A stretch of 64,000 nt of DNA from positions 2,108,001-2,172,000 of the forward strand of contig NZ_CP109078.1 in assembly GCF_035917455.1 (NCBI RefSeq), read 5' to 3'. This DNA comes from Micromonospora sp. NBC_01796. GTDB lineage: Bacteria; Actinomycetota; Actinomycetes; Mycobacteriales; Micromonosporaceae. Made by a program: the position numbers and the translations under genes. Shown here piece by piece: positions 53,051-61,952 of this stretch (position 1 is its first letter; every line of letters begins with the position of its first letter). Below the pieces are notes generated by a model that saw only the letters and a list, made by a program, of their open reading frames with translations, made no database searches and was not told the origin of the DNA.

Positions 53051-54600
53051 CGTTCGACCGTACGGGAACTCGGCGCAGCCGCGACGAACTCCGCGGCCCG
53101 CTCCCCGATGAGTAAGACGGTGACCATCGGGTTCACGCTCGTCATGGTCGGGAAGACCGACGCGTCGGCGACCCTGACGTTGGTGGTGCCGCGCAGCCGC
53201 AGGGCGGAATCAACCACCGCCTCCGGGTCGTGTTGCGAGCCCATCCGGCAGGTACCGGCCGGATGGTAAACGGTGTGGTGTACGGCGCGACCGTAGGTGG
53301 ACAACTCTCGATCAGTCCGGACGTCCGGTCCGGGTGCGATCTCACGGGCGATCCAATCGCGAAACGGTGCTGTCGCCGCAACCTGCCGGGCGATCCGGAG
53401 CCCAGCCACGATGGCCTGCTCATCGTAACCGTCCGGGTCGGTGAAGTAACCAAAGTCCAACGCGGGCTTGGCAGCCGGGTCAGCGCTGGCCAGAGTGAGC
53501 CGGCCGGAGCTGTGCGGGCGCGGGACATTGGGGGTCATTCCGAAACCGTGCTGCGGCACGTCATAGCCGAGCCGCTCCGTGTTCACGGTGAACGGCATCT
53601 GATAGAGATGGAACATCAGGTCGGATCGCTCACCGGATGAGTCGCGTCGGACGAACAGGCCCGCATCGGCGTCCATCGCCGAGTTGTCCGGGATCGGCCG
53701 GCTGGCCTCCCAGAGAATCAGTGATTCGGGATGATCGAGTAGGTGTGCGCCGACACCGGGCAGGTCGATCCTGACCTCGATGCCGAGTTTTCGCAGGTCG
53801 TCGGCAGGGCCGATACCGGAGAGCAGCAGCAGTCGGGGAGTGTCGATGGCGCCGGCGCAGAGCACGTATTCGTGCCTGGCCTGAACCGTACCGACCGAGC
53901 CGTCCGCATACCGGACCCGTACCCCGGTGACGGTACCGGCGGCGTCCAGGTCGAGCTTGTACGCCCAGGTCTCGGTGAGCACGCTGAGGTTTTGTCGTCG
54001 GCCCAAATGCGGGTGAAGGTACGCGACCGACGCCGAGGATCGCACCCCTGTCTCCGGGTAGTAGCCGATAGGCAGGAAGCCTGCGCCTTCGGCAAACGGC
54101 TCCGCGTTGAAGTCGTTCGAGACCGGCACTCCGAGCGCGATGGCGCAGGCCGCAACGAAGTCCTCGGCCAACGGATTACGGGGAGGTGCGGCACGCGGCT
54201 CGATGTTGATCCGCAACCGCGACCAGAAGGGCAACATCTCCTGGTACGACCAACCCTCTGCGCCGGCGGCGACCCAGTCGGCGAAGTCGGCCGGGGGCGG
54301 CAGCAAGCTGATCATGGTGTTGTGGGACGAGCACCCGCCCAGGACCCTGGCCCGCGAATGGCGAATGGACGAGTTGCCGCGCGGCTGGTCCACGGTCGGG
54401 TAGTCGTAGTCGAACTCGGAGCCGAGAAGGTTGATCCAGTTGCGCAACCGCAGGATCCGGTCGTCGCCGACGTCACTCGGTCCGCCCTCAACGAGGCAAA
54501 CACTGAGCCCAGGATCAGCAGACAGCCGGGAGGCCACCACCGATCCAGCGGTACCACCACCGACCACCACCACGTCGTACGACCGCTCGCGCTCCCCCAT
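53047..54600 (-). CDS. GMC-family FAD-dependent oxidoreductase
   Basis: 517 residues. FAD-binding GGGTAGSVVASRLS lies near residue 15, the GMC signature RVLGGCSSHN near 85, and the second signature CAGAIDTPRLLLLSG in the middle. The catalytic His in VYHPAGTCRMG is near 446, and the C-terminal Asn-Pro in TSVNPMVTVLLIGERAAE. GMC enzymes oxidise alcohols (choline, glucose, aryl or fatty alcohols). The product of this one could be an aldehyde or acid that the coupled amidase then uses. A palindrome just upstream of the ATG hints at local regulation, although no regulator gene is adjacent. Confidence 0.93.
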   Translation of the reverse strand: MGERERSYDVVVVGGGTAGSVVASRLSADPGLSVCLVEGGPSDVGDDRILRLRNWINLLGSEFDYDYPTVDQPRGNSSIRHSRARVLGGCSSHNTMISLLPPPADFADWVAAGAEGWSYQEMLPFWSRLRINIEPRAAPPRNPLAEDFVAACAIALGVPVSNDFNAEPFAEGAGFLPIGYYPETGVRSSASVAYLHPHLGRRQNLSVLTETWAYKLDLDAAGTVTGVRVRYADGSVGTVQARHEYVLCAGAIDTPRLLLLSGIGPADDLRKLGIEVRIDLPGVGAHLLDHPESLILWEASRPIPDNSAMDADAGLFVRRDSSGERSDLMFHLYQMPFTVNTERLGYDVPQHGFGMTPNVPRPHSSGRLTLASADPAAKPALDFGYFTDPDGYDEQAIVAGLRIARQVAATAPFRDWIAREIAPGPDVRTDRELSTYGRAVHHTVYHPAGTCRMGSQHDPEAVVDSALRLRGTTNVRVADASVFPTMTSVNPMVTVLLIGERAAEFVAAAPSSRTVER

Positions 54601-54929
54601 GTGGCATGAGGATTGATCAATCTCATTGATCCGTCAATACCGATGCCCCTCTCGGTGTCCCAGTCCCGAGGCATGACGGGCAGCCGGGCTGACAGTGAAC
54701 CCGCCGGTGCGGACACCTTCGACCACGCCCTTGACATCGTGGTGTCGCCAAAATGGGACATGGGAAGGACCGGGACGAGTATCTGGAGCAGGTCGGCCAC
54801 CCGGCGTACGCGCCGCTGCCGACGCTTCCGACGGCCGGTGGGACCGACTGTGTGCGCGCTGACCCCACCCGGTCGAGCTGCCCCACTCACCCCGGAACGC
54901 CCAAAGGAGCGGGCGCCGGGTCGGGCCGG
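54601..54929. other. 329-base non-coding stretch upstream of the GMC-amidase operon
   Basis: It separates the GMC start from the MurB stop, both on the minus strand. It contains the perfect palindrome GATTGATCAATC (54611-54622), 11 bases before the GMC ATG, with ATTGATC repeated at 54625. This AT-rich piece is a likely operator and promoter area. The remaining ~280 bases are GC-rich with no open frame I can support and no tRNA. Confidence 0.6.
54611..54622. promoter_or_regulatory. Perfect palindrome at the GMC-amidase start
   Basis: GATTGATCAATC, 12 bp, with partly symmetric flanks and an extra ATTGATC copy at 54625-54631. Located between any promoter and the start codon; a candidate operator for an unlinked regulator. 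Confidence 0.45.
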
Positions 54930-55943
54930 TCAGTACGAGCAGTTGATGAGGTCGCACTCCGGGTTCAGGCGGACGTCGTACATGGCCGCGACGCCGTCGC
55001 GGATGTGCGCGGCGAACTTCATCACGTCCGCCGTCGTGGCGCCACCCCGGTTCGTCACCGCGAGCGCGTGCCGGCTGGACAGGGCGACGGTTCCGTTACC
55101 CCAGTCCTGGCCGTACCCGGGCGGGAAGCCGGCGTGCTGGATCAGCCAGGCCGCGGAGAGCTTCGTGCCCTTGATGTCCGGGTGGCTCGGGCATTCGGCG
55201 GCGCGCTTGGGCACCTCGGTGAGCACCGGGTTGATGAAGAAGGACCCGACGCTCCAGGTGTCGTGGTCGTCGGGGTTCAGCACCATGCCCCGGTCGCGGC
55301 GCTGGGCGATCACGGCCTCGCGTACGTCGGCCGGTGCCGCCGTACCGCCGACCTCGATGCCCAACCGCTCGGCGACCTGGGGGAAGGTGACCGGGTTCGA
55401 CTGGCCATCGCGGCGCAGGCGCAGCGTCACGTCGAGCACCACCCAGCGGTCGCTGTGCTTGAAGACCGACTGCCGGTGGCTGCCGAAACCGCACTGCTCG
55501 GGCAGCCAACGCTCGACCAGGCCGGTTTCCCGGTCGTAGACGGTGAGCGATTCGAGCACGTCCGAGGTGAGGGTGCCGTACGCGCCCACGTTCTGCACCG
55601 GCGTACCGCCGACCGAGCCCGGAATCCCGGACAGGGCCTCGATGCCCGCGAGCCCGTCGGCGACCACCGTCTTGACGAGTTGGTCCCATTCGACGCCGGC
55701 GGCGGCGGTGACCAGATCCCCGTCGATGTCCAGTTCGGTCGACGCCATCTTGATCACGGTGTCGGGCCAACCCACGTCGCCGACGACGAGGTTCGACCCG
55801 CCGCCCATCACCAGCAGGGGCTCTCCCGCGTTGTCCTCGGCGCGCAGCAGCTCGATGGCGTGCGGGATGCTCGTGGCGACGTGCAGCCGCCCTACCGGGC
55901 CGCCGATCCGCATCGTGGTCAGGTCAGCAAACGTGGTGGTCAC
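54930..55943 (-). CDS. murB: UDP-N-acetylenolpyruvoylglucosamine reductase MurB
   Basis: 337 residues from GTG 55943, at the canonical TTTFADLTTMRIGGPVGRL start; the upstream ATG at 55979 is less likely. It has the FAD-binding VMGGGSNLVVGD, the IPGSVGGTPVQNVGAYG type I MurB motif with the nicotinamide Tyr, and the catalytic Ser/Glu region (SVGSFFINPV; SAAWLIQHAGF). It reduces UDP-GlcNAc-enolpyruvate to UDP-MurNAc with NADPH, in the cytoplasm, for peptidoglycan. It is monocistronic here. No good Shine-Dalgarno is visible. TAAGCT/TATGCA just upstream would suit a leaderless transcript. Confidence 0.95.
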   Translation of the reverse strand: MTTTFADLTTMRIGGPVGRLHVATSIPHAIELLRAEDNAGEPLLVMGGGSNLVVGDVGWPDTVIKMASTELDIDGDLVTAAAGVEWDQLVKTVVADGLAGIEALSGIPGSVGGTPVQNVGAYGTLTSDVLESLTVYDRETGLVERWLPEQCGFGSHRQSVFKHSDRWVVLDVTLRLRRDGQSNPVTFPQVAERLGIEVGGTAAPADVREAVIAQRRDRGMVLNPDDHDTWSVGSFFINPVLTEVPKRAAECPSHPDIKGTKLSAAWLIQHAGFPPGYGQDWGNGTVALSSRHALAVTNRGGATTADVMKFAAHIRDGVAAMYDVRLNPECDLINCSY

Positions 55944-56074
55944 GACTGCATAGCTTACCGAGCGCCCGAGTACGGCCACCGGGCATCGGCCGCCTGCGTC
56001 CCCGGCCGGCGAGCGCTCTCGATCATGGTTCGGGCGAGGATCGTCCGTACGGATTCGGGGGAAGAATCGTACCC

Positions 56075-56830
56075 ATGGATTTTGCCTTCGCGACCGACCC
56101 GGCTCCGGGCCGGCGCAACGAGGATCATGTTGTGGTGTCGGCCGGGTTCGCGATCCTGCTGGACGGTGTCACCCAGCTTCCCGGCCTCGACTCGGGCTGT
56201 CTGCACGGGCCGAATTGGCTGGTACGGATGCTCGGCGCGCACCTCACCGAGGCGCTCTCGGCGGACCGGACCACCAAGCTCGACGAGGTACTGGCCGGGG
56301 CGATCGAGGGCGTCAGCCGGCGCCACGCCCACGAATGCGACCTGACGAACCCGGACAGTCCGTCATCAACAGTGGCGATCGTTCGAGAACGGGACGGACA
56401 GGTCGACTACCTCGTCCTCTGCGACTCGGCGGTGGTCTTCGAGCACGCCGACGGGATCACCGTGATCAACGACGACCGTACCGGCGGGCTGCCGGCGTAC
56501 GACCGGGTCAGCGTCGCCCGGCTCCGCAACCGGCGGGGCGGATTCTGGGTGGCGTCGACGGATCCCGCAGCGGCCACCGAGGCGATCACGGGCAGTATCG
56601 GCCGGTCCGAACTGTCCCGGCTACTGCTCTGCACCGACGGGGTGTCCCGACTGGTCGACTTCTTCGGTTTCACCTGGCCCGAGGTGTTCGACCTGGTCGA
56701 GCGGCGGGGCCCCGGCGCGGCGATCGAGGCGGTACGGCGGTGCGAGGTCGAGCGCCCCGAGCGGCTGCACACCACCGGACGTACGGTCAAACGCCACGAC
56801 GACGCGACCCTCGCCGTACTGCTCGGCTGA
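56075..56830 (+). CDS. PP2C-like protein phosphatase
   Basis: 251 residues from ATG 56075 (GGGGGAAG upstream). It opens DFAFATDPAPGRRNEDHVVV, the truncated first PP2C motif, followed by AILLDGVTQLPG (metal-binding Asp-Gly), LLLCTDGVSRLVDF and a final KRHDDATLAVLLG. The three metal Asp motifs suggest an active Mn2+/Mg2+ Ser/Thr phosphatase, though the second strand is shorter than usual. No membrane helix. It precedes the AfsR-like gene in the same direction by 97 bases. Confidence 0.85.
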   Translation: MDFAFATDPAPGRRNEDHVVVSAGFAILLDGVTQLPGLDSGCLHGPNWLVRMLGAHLTEALSADRTTKLDEVLAGAIEGVSRRHAHECDLTNPDSPSSTVAIVRERDGQVDYLVLCDSAVVFEHADGITVINDDRTGGLPAYDRVSVARLRNRRGGFWVASTDPAAATEAITGSIGRSELSRLLLCTDGVSRLVDFFGFTWPEVFDLVERRGPGAAIEAVRRCEVERPERLHTTGRTVKRHDDATLAVLLG

Positions 56831-56927
56831 GCGTGGATCGTGGCGCCCCGGCCGGCTCGCCCGTGCCGGACGGGCGGTCGCGGGTGGTGGCGGACGGATC
56901 GGTGCACGGGTGGGGGATGCTGGGACC

Positions 56928-59900
56928 GTGCAGATCACCACCCTCGGCCCGCTCGCCGTCGACGGCGCGCCGGTTCGGGGCGAGCGGCTCGCGGCGATGG
57001 TCCGCGAGCTCGTCGGCGCGCGTGGGCGGGCGGTGTCCGTCGCGGCGCTGGTCGACGCCGTCTGGGACGGCACACCGCCCGACGACACCACCGGGGCCGT
57101 CCAGGCACTCGTGTCCCGGGTACGCCGCCTCGGGCTGCCCGTGGTCGCCGTACCGGGGGGATACCGGGTTCCCCCGGAGCAGGTCGAGGTCGACGCCGTC
57201 GAGGCCCGGTCGCTGGTGGAGCGGGCGCGGGCCGTCCTGCGTACGGGTGACGCGGGCGCCGCACGCCGCTGCGCCGACCAGGCCAGGGCACTGTTCCCCG
57301 AGGTCCCGGAGCTGGTCACCGCCGAGAGCACCCGCCTGTTCGCCGATGTCGCCGCGGTGCGCGCCCAGGCGGCACTCGCCGGTGCCGGACCGTTCGACGA
57401 GGCCGACCTGCGCCGACTCGTCGCGCACACCCCACCGGACGAGCCGTCGGCCGCGCTGCTCGTACGCGTCCTGGCCGCACAGGGCCGGGACGCGGAGGCG
57501 CTGGAGGTGGTCGAGCAGCTCCGCGCCGAGCTGGCCGACCGGTACGGCACCGACCCGTCGCCGGTGATCACCCAGGTCCACCTGGCCCTGTTACGCGGAG
57601 AACTCGCCTCCCCCGCCCCCGTGGAGGCACCCCGTCGGCCGGCGACGATCGCCCTGCCCGCCGCATGGCGCCGGTCCGCGACCGCCCTCGTCGGCCGGGA
57701 GGGGGACGTGGCCGCGGTGAGCGCGTCCCTCGTCGACGCGCCCCTGGTGACGATCGTGGCGACCGGCGGGGCGGGCAAGACCCGGCTCGCCGCCGAGGTC
57801 GCCCGGCGTACGGCGGCCAAGGGGCAGACCGTACGCGTCCTCGAACTCGCCGGTCTGCGCTCGCCCGACGAGGTCCTGCCGACGGTCCTGGGCGCCTTCG
57901 GCGGCGCGGACACCTCGGCGACCGGGGCCAACCTGGGCCTCGACCGGCGGGTGCTGACCCCGGAGGAACGGCTGCGCATGATCGCGCCGGACCTCGACGG
58001 GCTCGTGGTGCTGGACAACTGCGAGCACGTCCTCGACGCCGTGGCGACCGTCGTCGCGGACCTGCTCGCGGTCGCCTCCCCCGAGGTCGCGGTGCTCGCC
58101 ACGAGCCGCGCCCCGCTGGGCCTGGTCGGCGAGCTGGTCCATCGGCTGACGGCGTTGCCGGACGCGGACGCCCTCGGGCTGGTGCAGACGCGGGCCCGAG
58201 CCGGTGGGGCCGTACCGACCTGGGACACCGAACGTGCCCTCCTGCTGTGTCACCGGCTCGACAACCTGCCCCTGGCGCTCGAACTCGCCGCCGCCCGGCT
58301 GCGGCACATGCCGATCGACGACGTCATCGCCGGTCTGACCGACCGGTTCGCGCTGCTCGACGACGCGTTGCGGGGCCTACCGGACCGGCACGCCAGCCTG
58401 TGGGCGATGGTCGACTGGAGTCGGGAACTCCTCTCCCCCGGCGACCGTGACCTGCTGCAACGCCTCGCCGTCATCCCGGCACCGTTCACCGCCGACCTCG
58501 CCGCCGCGGTGACGGCAACCCCGGACGTACGGCGTGGGTTGGCGACCCTGGTCGAACAGTCCCTGCTGACCCTGGTCGAGGGGGACGGACCGCCCCGGTA
58601 CCGGATGCTCGAAACCGTCCGCGAGTACGGCGAAGCCCGCCTCGACGCGGCCGGCGACCGGGAACCGGCAATGGCCGGACTGGTCGAATGGGCCCGGGAG
58701 CAGGCCATCACGCTCGCCGAACACTTCACCGGCACCGGCCAGCTCGACGCGTTCGCGAAGTGCGCGGCGGAGCAGGACAACCTCGTCGCGGGGCTGCGGT
58801 GGGCGCTCGGGCACGGCGACGAACCCGCCGCGATCGACATCGCCACCGCGCTGTTCCACCTCTGGACGGTGCGTGGCCTGCACCTGGAGGTCACCGGCTG
58901 GGCCCGTGGTCTGCTGCACGCCGACGAGCCGGAGCTGCGGTCGGGTTCGGCGATCCTGCGCGGCCGGGCCACGGGCAGGCCGCTGCCGAACGCCGACCGA
59001 CTCGCCTGGGTGTGCCTGCTGATCGGGGTCAACGCCGGGATCGCCGGGCCGATCCGGTTGGCCGTACTCGCCCGGCGGGCGCTGCGTACCGTGTTCGCCG
59101 AACGGCCAGGTGAGGTGTCGTCGCGGCACACCGTACTGGCGTCGGCGTTGCCCGGGTTCGACAAGTTCGACCCGGAGGAGAGCGCGAAGGGCGCCGCCGA
59201 GATGATCGCCCACCCGGACCCGTACGTGCAGGGGCTGGGCCTGTTCGCCCGCGCCGCCGTACGGGAAAACTGGGGCATGTCCGACGAGTCGGTCGCCGAC
59301 GCCAAACGGGCGTACCGCCTGTTCGAGGTGGCCGGAGACCACTGGGGCATGGCGATGGCGGCGCAGGCGGCCGGACACCTGGTCAACTCACGCGACGACC
59401 CGCAGGCCACCGAATGGCTGGCCCGCAGCGTCCGCCACATGGACCTGGTCGGCGCGACCCAGGACGCCCGGTCGATCAGGGTGATGCTGGACGCGCAACT
59501 GGCCCTGGGCGGCGACACGGACGCGGAGCAGCGGCTGCACGACACCAGGGCGTCCGGTCAGGCCGAGGAGATGGACGTCGCCCAGGCCACCCTCGGACTC
59601 GCCCACCTGGCCTGGCAGCGCCAGCGGTACGACGAGGCGCTCACCTACGCCCACCTGGTGACCCGGACCGTGGCCAGATCCGCCAACCCGCTGCCGGCGC
59701 AGGCGTGCGTCGTCCTCCGGGTCGCGGTCGCCGTCCTCCACCTCAGGATGGCCGAGGTGTGGCCGACCTCGGGAGACGACCCCGTCGCCCACACGGTCGC
59801 GTTGCTGACGCTCGCCCGGGACGAGGCGCTGGCCAGCCACGACTATCCGGTGATCGGGGCATGGGCGCTGGGCGGAGCCGAGTTCGCCGCGTACCGGGGC

Positions 59901-60110
59901 GATCCGGCGACCGCGACCGAACTGTGGGCGCTGGGGACCAGAATCGGCGGCAACGTCAGCCGCATGTTCCCGCCCGGAGACGGCGAACGGCTCACCGCCG
60001 CCCCCGGTGACGAGGAGCAGCGTGAGCCGTTGCTGGCCGCATGGCGCGAGCGGTCGATCGCCGCGGCCGGCGCCCGCATCCGCGAACTGATGGCCGACCT
60101 GCTCGCCTAG
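56928..60110 (+). CDS. AfsR/SARP-type regulator with NB-ARC and TPR-like domains, contains a TTA codon
   Basis: 1060 residues from GTG 56928. The N-terminal winged helix (ITTLGPLAVDG to GGYRVPPEQV) and BTAD domain (about 85-220) are SARP hallmarks. An NB-ARC ATPase follows with Walker A TGGAGKTRLA near 281, LVVLDNCEHVLD (Walker B), LATSRAPL sensor and the winged domain; long helical repeats make up the rest. Such proteins activate secondary-metabolite or exporter genes, integrating ATP state. A TTA codon (57591-57593) just after the BTAD domain is a potential bldA checkpoint. It ends 1 base before the stop of the convergent ABC permease gene. Confidence 0.93.
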   Translation: MQITTLGPLAVDGAPVRGERLAAMVRELVGARGRAVSVAALVDAVWDGTPPDDTTGAVQALVSRVRRLGLPVVAVPGGYRVPPEQVEVDAVEARSLVERARAVLRTGDAGAARRCADQARALFPEVPELVTAESTRLFADVAAVRAQAALAGAGPFDEADLRRLVAHTPPDEPSAALLVRVLAAQGRDAEALEVVEQLRAELADRYGTDPSPVITQVHLALLRGELASPAPVEAPRRPATIALPAAWRRSATALVGREGDVAAVSASLVDAPLVTIVATGGAGKTRLAAEVARRTAAKGQTVRVLELAGLRSPDEVLPTVLGAFGGADTSATGANLGLDRRVLTPEERLRMIAPDLDGLVVLDNCEHVLDAVATVVADLLAVASPEVAVLATSRAPLGLVGELVHRLTALPDADALGLVQTRARAGGAVPTWDTERALLLCHRLDNLPLALELAAARLRHMPIDDVIAGLTDRFALLDDALRGLPDRHASLWAMVDWSRELLSPGDRDLLQRLAVIPAPFTADLAAAVTATPDVRRGLATLVEQSLLTLVEGDGPPRYRMLETVREYGEARLDAAGDREPAMAGLVEWAREQAITLAEHFTGTGQLDAFAKCAAEQDNLVAGLRWALGHGDEPAAIDIATALFHLWTVRGLHLEVTGWARGLLHADEPELRSGSAILRGRATGRPLPNADRLAWVCLLIGVNAGIAGPIRLAVLARRALRTVFAERPGEVSSRHTVLASALPGFDKFDPEESAKGAAEMIAHPDPYVQGLGLFARAAVRENWGMSDESVADAKRAYRLFEVAGDHWGMAMAAQAAGHLVNSRDDPQATEWLARSVRHMDLVGATQDARSIRVMLDAQLALGGDTDAEQRLHDTRASGQAEEMDVAQATLGLAHLAWQRQRYDEALTYAHLVTRTVARSANPLPAQACVVLRVAVAVLHLRMAEVWPTSGDDPVAHTVALLTLARDEALASHDYPVIGAWALGGAEFAAYRGDPATATELWALGTRIGGNVSRMFPPGDGERLTAAPGDEEQREPLLAAWRERSIAAAGARIRELMADLLA

Positions 60111-60111
60111 C

Positions 60112-60939
60112 TCAGACCTTCTTCCGGTACGCCCGCAGCGCCAGCGGCATGAACACCGCGACGAACCCGGCACACCAGGCGAGGGTCCACCACACGTGCG
60201 AGCCGACCGGGGTGCCGAGGAACAGTCCGCGTACCGCGTCCACCAGGTGCGTCATCGGGTTGACCTTGACGAACGCCTGCATCCAGCCGGGCAGGGTGTT
60301 GGCGTCGACGAACACGTTGGAGGCGAAACTCAGCGGCATGATCAGGGCGAACATCAGACCCTGTACGGCACCCGGTGTGCGTACCTTCATCGAGACGAAC
60401 ACCGGAAGCCAGCTCAGGCAGAGCGCGAACAGCACCGCGAGCAGGCACCCCGCGATCGCGCTCAACGGGTCGGAGTCGATCCGGAAGCCGAGCAGGTAGC
60501 CGATCGCGAGAGTCGAGATCGTGACGATCACGTACCGGACGACGTCGCCGAGGACCGCACCGACGAGCGGCGCCGAGCGCGGGATCGGCAACGACCGGAA
60601 CCGGTCGAAGATGCCCTTGGCGATGTCGGTGTTGAGGTTGACGCCGATCGCGATCGCACCGGTCGCGATCGTCTGCGCCAGGATGCCGGGGAGCAGGAAC
60701 TGCAGGTAGTCGTGGGTCGATCCGGCGACCGCCCCGCCGAAAATATAGACGAAGATGATGAGGAACAGCACCGGCTGCAGCGTGACGTCGATGAGGGCCT
60801 CGGGCGTACGCCAGGTCTTGATCAGGCTGCGCTTGGCGAGCGCCAGTGAGTGCCGGACGAGCGGGAACGGTCGCGGGTTCGGGGCCACCGCCGAGAGTGC
60901 GCCGCCGGTTGTCGGGCGTACGCCGACCATGGTGCTCAT
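60112..60939 (-). CDS. DrrB-like ABC-2 exporter permease
   Basis: 275 residues from ATG 60939, overlapping the ATPase stop (ATGA). A cytoplasmic N-terminus (LAKRSLIKTWRTPEALIDV) is followed by six helices with FLLPGILAQTIATGAIAIG, RFRSLPIPRSAPLVGA (the coupling loop) and SFASNVFVDANTLPGWMQ. This is the classic DrrB arrangement for daunorubicin-type antibiotic efflux. It is convergent with the AfsR-like gene with only one base between the stop codons. Confidence 0.94.
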   Translation of the reverse strand: MSTMVGVRPTTGGALSAVAPNPRPFPLVRHSLALAKRSLIKTWRTPEALIDVTLQPVLFLIIFVYIFGGAVAGSTHDYLQFLLPGILAQTIATGAIAIGVNLNTDIAKGIFDRFRSLPIPRSAPLVGAVLGDVVRYVIVTISTLAIGYLLGFRIDSDPLSAIAGCLLAVLFALCLSWLPVFVSMKVRTPGAVQGLMFALIMPLSFASNVFVDANTLPGWMQAFVKVNPMTHLVDAVRGLFLGTPVGSHVWWTLAWCAGFVAVFMPLALRAYRKKV

Positions 60940-61952
60940 GCCACGACCTCCTTGGTCTTCGTGATGTTGCCGGTCCCGGTGGGGTCGTCGGTCCTGGTGG
61001 TGTCGTCCTCGGAGGCGGTCCGGCCGGTAAGGGTGAAGAAGACCTCGTCCAGGCTCGGCAGGTGCAGGGACAGTTCGGTGACCGCGATACCGGCGGTGGC
61101 GAACCGCGCGACGCTCTCGGTCAGGGCCGCGTCGTCGGCGACCGGGACCGCGAGCACGCCCTTGCGGATCTCGTCGGCCTGCGCCCCGGACGACACCTCG
61201 GACAGGATCGACGCGGTCCGGGCCAGGTTCGCCGGATCCGACGGCCGGACCTCGAGCGTCTGGCCACCGACGACCCGCTTGAGCCCCTCGGGTGTGTCGT
61301 ACGCGATCACCCGGCCGTGGTCGATGACCGTGATCGCGTCCGCGAGCGCGTCCGCCTCCTCCAGGTACTGGGTGGTGAGCAGCACGGTCGCCCCGTTCGT
61401 GACCAGCGACCGGACGACGTCCCACATGTCCTCGCGCTTGGCCGGGTCGAGTCCCGTCGTCGGCTCGTCCAGGAAGATCACGTCCGGGGAGCCGACGAGG
61501 CTCGCGGCCAGGTCCAGCCGCCGCCGCATGCCCCCGGAGTACGTTTTGGCCTGCCGGTTGGCCGCCTCGGTGAGATCGAACCATTCGAGCAGTTCGGCGG
61601 CCCGCCGTCGGGATCCCGCGCGGCCCAGTTCGAGCAGTGTGCCGAACAGTTCCAGGTTCTGCCGGCCGGTCAGGTCCTCGTCCACGGAGGCGTACTGGCC
61701 GGTCAGACCGATCGCCTGCCGGACCCGCCCCGCGTCGCGTACGACGTCGAACCCGCTGATCCTGGCCGTGCCGGCGTCCGGGGTCAGGAGCGTGGAGAGG
61801 ATCCGTACCGCCGTGGTCTTGCCGGCACCGTTCGGGCCGAGCACCCCCAGCACCGTCCCCCTCGGTACGGCAAGATCGACGCCTTGTAGCGCCCTCGTCT
61901 TCCCGAATTGCTTGACGAGGCCCTCTGCCTCGATCACCAGATCTGCTGTCAT
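60936..61952 (-). CDS. DrrA-like ABC exporter ATPase
   Basis: 338 residues from ATG 61952. Walker A LGPNGAGKTTAVRIL, the Q-loop TGQYASVDEDLTGRQNL, signature TYSGGMRRRLDLAAS, Walker B VIFLDEPTTGLDP and the H-loop LLTTQYLEEAD all match DrrA. The C-terminal extension with LPSLDEVFFTLTG is also DrrA-like. Together with the permease it exports a hydrophobic drug or lipid. The first gene of the pair follows a 740-base non-coding region. Confidence 0.94.
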   Translation of the reverse strand: MTADLVIEAEGLVKQFGKTRALQGVDLAVPRGTVLGVLGPNGAGKTTAVRILSTLLTPDAGTARISGFDVVRDAGRVRQAIGLTGQYASVDEDLTGRQNLELFGTLLELGRAGSRRRAAELLEWFDLTEAANRQAKTYSGGMRRRLDLAASLVGSPDVIFLDEPTTGLDPAKREDMWDVVRSLVTNGATVLLTTQYLEEADALADAITVIDHGRVIAYDTPEGLKRVVGGQTLEVRPSDPANLARTASILSEVSSGAQADEIRKGVLAVPVADDAALTESVARFATAGIAVTELSLHLPSLDEVFFTLTGRTASEDDTTRTDDPTGTGNITKTKEVVA

